DNA of 33,780 bases from Pelotomaculum sp. UBA3103 (GTDB lineage: Bacteria; Bacillota; Desulfotomaculia; Desulfotomaculales; Pelotomaculaceae): NCBI GenBank assembly GCA_002365855.1, contig DFAP01000034.1, positions 1 to 33,780 of the forward strand, written 5' to 3'. A program made the translations under genes and the position numbers. This document shows positions 31,576 to 33,780 of this stretch, one piece after another. The notes beneath the pieces were generated by a model. That model did not search any database. It had not been told where the DNA came from and worked only from the letters and a program-made list of their open reading frames with translations. Positions within the stretch are counted from its first letter, which is position 1; each line of letters opens with the position of its first letter.

Positions 31576-31635
31576 ATTAGTCATATCTTTTCCCAGCCAT
31601 TACAAAATATCCCCTGGCTTTTTCAATTTATAACC

Positions 31636-31664
31636 TTGCATATATCAAAGTTATTTGATATGAT
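31636..31664 (+). promoter_or_regulatory. arsR promoter with operator in the spacer
   Basis: TTGCAT (31636-31641), 17 bp, TATGAT (31659-31664). The inverted repeat ATATCAAA-GTTA-TTTGATAT (31642-31661) lies in the spacer and into the -10. The predicted transcription start falls at or beside the arsR ATG (31671), so a leaderless message is likely. The operator layout recurs at 32000. Confidence 0.78.
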
Positions 31665-31670
31665 GAAGCC

Positions 31671-31988
31671 ATGATTGATACAGTGAAAATTGCCAAAGCC
31701 CTCAGTGATCCAATCCGTTACAAAATTATGCTCATGCTGGCCCAGGGTAAGGGGGAATGCTGTCCTATTTCCGGCCAGGAGGAAGACTTCCGACCCGGTC
31801 TATGCAATTGCGAATTTGTGGCTGCAACGGGAATGATTCAATCCAGAGTTTCTTATCATATGAAGGAACTTGTGGATGCAGGGCTGATCACCGAGGAACC
31901 CAGGGGCAAGTGGAAAATGTATTTTATCAACACCAAGACCCTAAAACAGTACTGTGAGCAATTAGCCCAAGATTTTGTCGTTAAGTAA
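31671..31988 (+). CDS. arsR: ArsR/SmtB-family metalloregulator
   Basis: Dimeric winged-helix repressor of 105 residues that leaves DNA on metalloid or metal binding. Seen: KIAKALSDPIRYKIMLMLAQ at the N-terminus, the sensing cysteines of helix 3 in LCNCEF (Cys45 and Cys47; C-x-C as in arsenite sensors), an extra pair Cys30/Cys31 in GECCPI, the recognition helix IQSRVSYHMKELVDAGLI and the wing EEPRGKWKMYFI. The CxC in helix 3 plus the CC pair point to As(III)/Sb(III) or a soft metal. It controls its own promoter and that of the DUF2703 gene, inferred from shared operators. No arsenite pump or reductase lies in the window. Confidence 0.93.
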   Translation: MIDTVKIAKALSDPIRYKIMLMLAQGKGECCPISGQEEDFRPGLCNCEFVAATGMIQSRVSYHMKELVDAGLITEEPRGKWKMYFINTKTLKQYCEQLAQDFVVK

Positions 31989-31999
31989 TTTTTTTTAAC

Positions 32000-32028
32000 T
32001 TGTACAAATCAAATTATTTTGATATTTA
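32000..32028 (+). promoter_or_regulatory. DUF2703 gene promoter with matching ArsR operator
   Basis: TTGTAC (32000-32005), 17 bp, TATTTA (32023-32028). The inverted repeat ATCAAA-TTAT-TTTGAT (32008-32023) starts 3 bp after the -35 and overlaps the first base of the -10, exactly as at the arsR promoter. Confidence 0.75.
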
Positions 32029-32103
32029 AAAGGCCGGGATGATCTAATGGTATTTATTTGAATGATTTTTTCAAATTATGAATATTAAAGGGAGGTTTGT
32101 CAG

Positions 32104-33093
32104 GTGAAGACAGATGGTAAGAGCTGTTGCGCCCCCAATTCCACATGTTGTGCTCCAAAAGGGTCTGTGCCGAAGTTAAAAAAAGAGACGGGCAGTAAAC
32201 GGTTAGAGATTGAGTTTCTATATTTAGACTTGAGCGTTTGTGCCCCATGCCAGGGAACAGATGCAAGTCTTGAAGAGGCCATTGTCGAGGTTGCCAATGT
32301 TCTAAAAGCAATCGGGGTTGAGGTTGTAGTACGAAAAATTAATGTTTTGAGCGAGGAACAAGCTCGCGAATTGAAGTTTGTCAGTTCGCCGACTATTCGC
32401 ATCAATGGGAGAGATATTCAGCTGGATGTCAAGGAAAGCCTTTGTGAGTCCTGTGGTGATCTCTGTGGCGATGATGTCGACTGCCGCGTCTGGGTGTATC
32501 AAGGTCATGAATACACTGTTCCGCCCAAAGCAATGATTATCGAGGCTATCCTCCGGGAGGTTTACGGAGGGGGAAAAGAGGTCTCGAACGATACCCAGTG
32601 GCAAGGAGACATCCCCGATAACCTGAAGCGGTTCTTTGCTGCCAGGCGTAAAAAGGAGAATACAATGAAAACGACGCTTAAAATTGAATGGAGGCACCTT
32701 GATGTGGAAGGAGAGACTTGCAACCGCTGTTATGATACGGGTGAGAATCTTAATGCAGAAGTAAAAAGATTGAATAGAATGTTAGAACCACAGGGGATTA
32801 AGGTAGAATGGTTCGAGACCAAACTTGATGATACCCAAATTCCTCAATCAAATACTATCCTGTTTAATGGAGTGCCCATTGAAGATATTTTAAATATCGA
32901 AGTGTCCGAAAACTACTGTGATTCCTGCACATCTTTGTTGGGGACCAAAACCTACTGCCGTACGGTAATGTATGACGGTATTGAGTTTGAAGACGTACCT
33001 GCAAAGGCCATCCGTCAGGCGGCGCTCAAGGTGTTGGGTTTAGAGGAAACACCCGCAATTCAATCTGGCTGCAACTGCAACGGTTGCTGTTAA
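32104..33093 (+). CDS. Double-DUF2703 thioredoxin-like protein with Cys-rich ends
   Basis: Cytoplasmic protein of 329 residues with no signal peptide. The N-terminal cysteine-rich segment is KSCCAPNSTCCAPKG (about residues 7-21). A first DUF2703 (thioredoxin-like) domain spans about 34-155: LEIEFLYLDLSVCAPCQGTD, SPTIRINGRDI, CESCGDLCGDDVDCRVWVYQG. A linker leads to a second, diverged domain at about 195-315: KIEWRHLDVEGETCNRCYDTG, NTILFNGVPIEDI, CDSCTSLLGTKTYCRTVMYDG. The protein ends CNCNGCC. GTG at 32104 has a GGGAGGT site. ArsR-operator control suggests metal or arsenic handling, as chelator, chaperone or reductase; none is demonstrated. The second half may be a tandem duplication. Confidence 0.85.
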   Translation: MKTDGKSCCAPNSTCCAPKGSVPKLKKETGSKRLEIEFLYLDLSVCAPCQGTDASLEEAIVEVANVLKAIGVEVVVRKINVLSEEQARELKFVSSPTIRINGRDIQLDVKESLCESCGDLCGDDVDCRVWVYQGHEYTVPPKAMIIEAILREVYGGGKEVSNDTQWQGDIPDNLKRFFAARRKKENTMKTTLKIEWRHLDVEGETCNRCYDTGENLNAEVKRLNRMLEPQGIKVEWFETKLDDTQIPQSNTILFNGVPIEDILNIEVSENYCDSCTSLLGTKTYCRTVMYDGIEFEDVPAKAIRQAALKVLGLEETPAIQSGCNCNGCC

Positions 33094-33124
33094 TACTACA
33101 TTTCAAACGACTGGAAAGATATTC

Positions 33125-33153
33125 GGGGCGGGAGAAAACCCGCCTCATTTTTT
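33125..33153 (+). terminator. Intrinsic terminator after the DUF2703 gene
   Basis: GGGCGGG-AGAAAA-CCCGCC with one further wobble pair, followed by CATTTTTT. It ends the DUF2703 transcript. Confidence 0.75.
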
Positions 33154-33178
33154 CAACTCCCTAATAAATTACATAAGA

Positions 33179-33216
33179 TCCAAAATATTTTGATTATATT
33201 GCAGGATTAATATAAT
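33179..33216 (+). promoter_or_regulatory. Candidate promoter with ArsR-like half-palindrome
   Basis: TCCAAA-ATAT-TTTGAT (33179-33194) keeps the inner CAAA/TTTG pairs of the ArsR operators at 31644 and 32008. TATAAT follows at 33211-33216, with TTTTGA (33188-33193) as a weak -35. The geometry differs from the two ArsR promoters, so regulation of the following spo0E-like gene by ArsR is uncertain. Confidence 0.3.
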
Positions 33217-33262
33217 ATTGGTCGAATTATGTATTTAATGAAATATTTTGGAGGATGATACT

Positions 33263-33445
33263 GTGGAGTATCATAAAGATAACCTGGCTGAAATTGAGCG
33301 TTTAAGGTCGACTCTGTACAATTTAGCTAACGAAGCGGGGCAGTACAGCAAAGTTCTGGCGGTCAGCCAGGAACTTGACACCCACATCGTTAAGTTCCAA
33401 AAATCCATTATGTCTGGTTTTTTAAAATGCCCCGCCCCTGGTTAG
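33263..33445 (+). CDS. Spo0E-family aspartyl-phosphate phosphatase
   Basis: Protein of 60 residues with the Spo0E pattern: a helical hairpin EIERLRSTLYNLANEAGQYSKVLAVSQELDTHIVKFQK, with the signature SQELD that provides the active-site acid. Family members remove phosphate from Spo0A-P and so delay sporulation. GTG at 33263 is preceded by GGAGG (33250-33254); a TTG at 33248 lies inside that site. The gene overlaps the start of a GCCCCGC...GCGGGGC hairpin. Together with the GerMN-domain gene it supports an endospore former. Confidence 0.85.
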   Translation: MEYHKDNLAEIERLRSTLYNLANEAGQYSKVLAVSQELDTHIVKFQKSIMSGFLKCPAPG

Positions 33446-33464
33446 ATCGATATAGGAGCGGGGC
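33429..33464 (+). terminator. Hairpin terminating spo0E-like gene
   Basis: GCCCCGC/GCGGGGC (33429-33435 and 33458-33464) encloses the stop codon. The T tract after it (TGTTCC) is poor, so termination efficiency is uncertain. Confidence 0.45.
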
Positions 33465-33527
33465 TGTTCCGTTGAGCTCTTGTTAGTTGGAAATACATAT
33501 AATCAGAACTTTATTCTTAATATCAAT

Positions 33528-33776
33528 GGGGACGTGCCTGTTTTTGCACATACACTTTCTTTGCTATTATTTAACAACAAAAACATGCAAAATAAGGCAC
33601 GTCCCTACCTATCGCTACGCTACCTATCGCGTCCCTACCTATCGTCCATAAAAAGGCGCACAGGTTTGTCCATTAGCACCAAGCCTATCTCCACCCATAC
33701 CACACCGCTGTTGCTTAAAATCACAAATAGCAGAACTTCTACATCCAGACTTAACAGGCACAAGAGAACCGTCCCC
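33528..33776. repeat. Repeat-rich window end: inverted, tandem and GAACCGTCCCC units
   Basis: Gene-free end of the window. The 11-bp arms GGGACGTGCCT (33529-33539) and AGGCACGTCCC (33595-33605) form an inverted repeat of about 78 bp, with further TTTTGCA/TGCAAAA pairing inside. CTACCTATCG then occurs three times at an exact 15-bp period (33605-33614, 33620-33629, 33635-33644). GAACCGTCCCC (33766-33776) repeats the core at 12551 and, inverted, at 3605. There is no transposase. Confidence 0.6.
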
Positions 33777-33780
33777 TTGT

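Noticed and set aside
33605..33644. CRISPR array
   Set aside because: Only three 10-bp units at a 15-bp period; no spacer-length separation and no cas genes.

Overview
This 33.8 kb window looks like chromosomal DNA from an anaerobic, endospore-forming member of the Firmicutes, probably a Desulfotomaculum/Pelotomaculum-type clostridium. That placement is inferred from gene content: a Spo0E-type sporulation phosphatase, a GerMN-domain protein, tandem Spo0A-like boxes, a B12-dependent class II ribonucleotide reductase and copper-amine-oxidase-N 'stalk' domains. I see no rRNA, tRNA, CRISPR array, transposase or phage gene. Most of the window is ordinary single genes and short operons, broken up by several families of small palindromic repeats.

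Layout. 0-2.1 kb: an OmpR-type response regulator and its histidine kinase (minus strand), the kinase with an abruptly shortened C-terminus. 2.1-3.6 kb: a structured intergenic stretch with terminators on both strands, two Spo0A-like boxes, and a GT4 glycosyltransferase. 3.6-6.5 kb: repeats, a PEP mutase/isocitrate lyase-type enzyme, a small frameshifted gene remnant and a GerMN-domain protein. 6.6-11.2 kb: a TetR regulator with an ABC ATPase and permease, a convergent menA-like prenyltransferase, then the substrate-binding lipoprotein. The same TetR-type operator lies upstream of both tetR and the distant binding protein. 11.2-15 kb: proA, then lemA with a DUF2207 gene. 15-18.7 kb: a stalk-domain pseudogene, a sodium:neurotransmitter-type amino acid symporter, and a divergent class I aminotransferase with a small unknown gene.

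18.7-22.1 kb: a SEC-C/YkgJ metal-binding protein, a self-regulated GntR(YtrA)-type ABC operon behind a 36-bp palindrome, and a CGGC-domain protein behind a near-perfect Fur box. 22.2-25.6 kb: nrdJ interrupted by a 374-residue intein with a LAGLIDADG endonuclease, inserted immediately before the catalytic thiyl-radical cysteine. 25.8-27.9 kb: a UPF0251/DUF134 regulator with a DUF5320 partner behind a consensus promoter carrying two related operator-like sites, then a D-amino acid aminotransferase. 28.2-31.4 kb: carB. 31.6-33.1 kb: a metal-sensing ArsR repressor and a double-DUF2703, cysteine-tailed protein; both promoters carry the same operator in the same geometry, so they look like a small dedicated metalloid-response unit. 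33.2-33.8 kb: a Spo0E-like gene and a repeat-rich end.

The strongest new observations are the operator pairs that define local regulons (TetR-ABC, ArsR-DUF2703, DUF134), the catalytic-site intein, and two decayed genes that lack intact reading frames.
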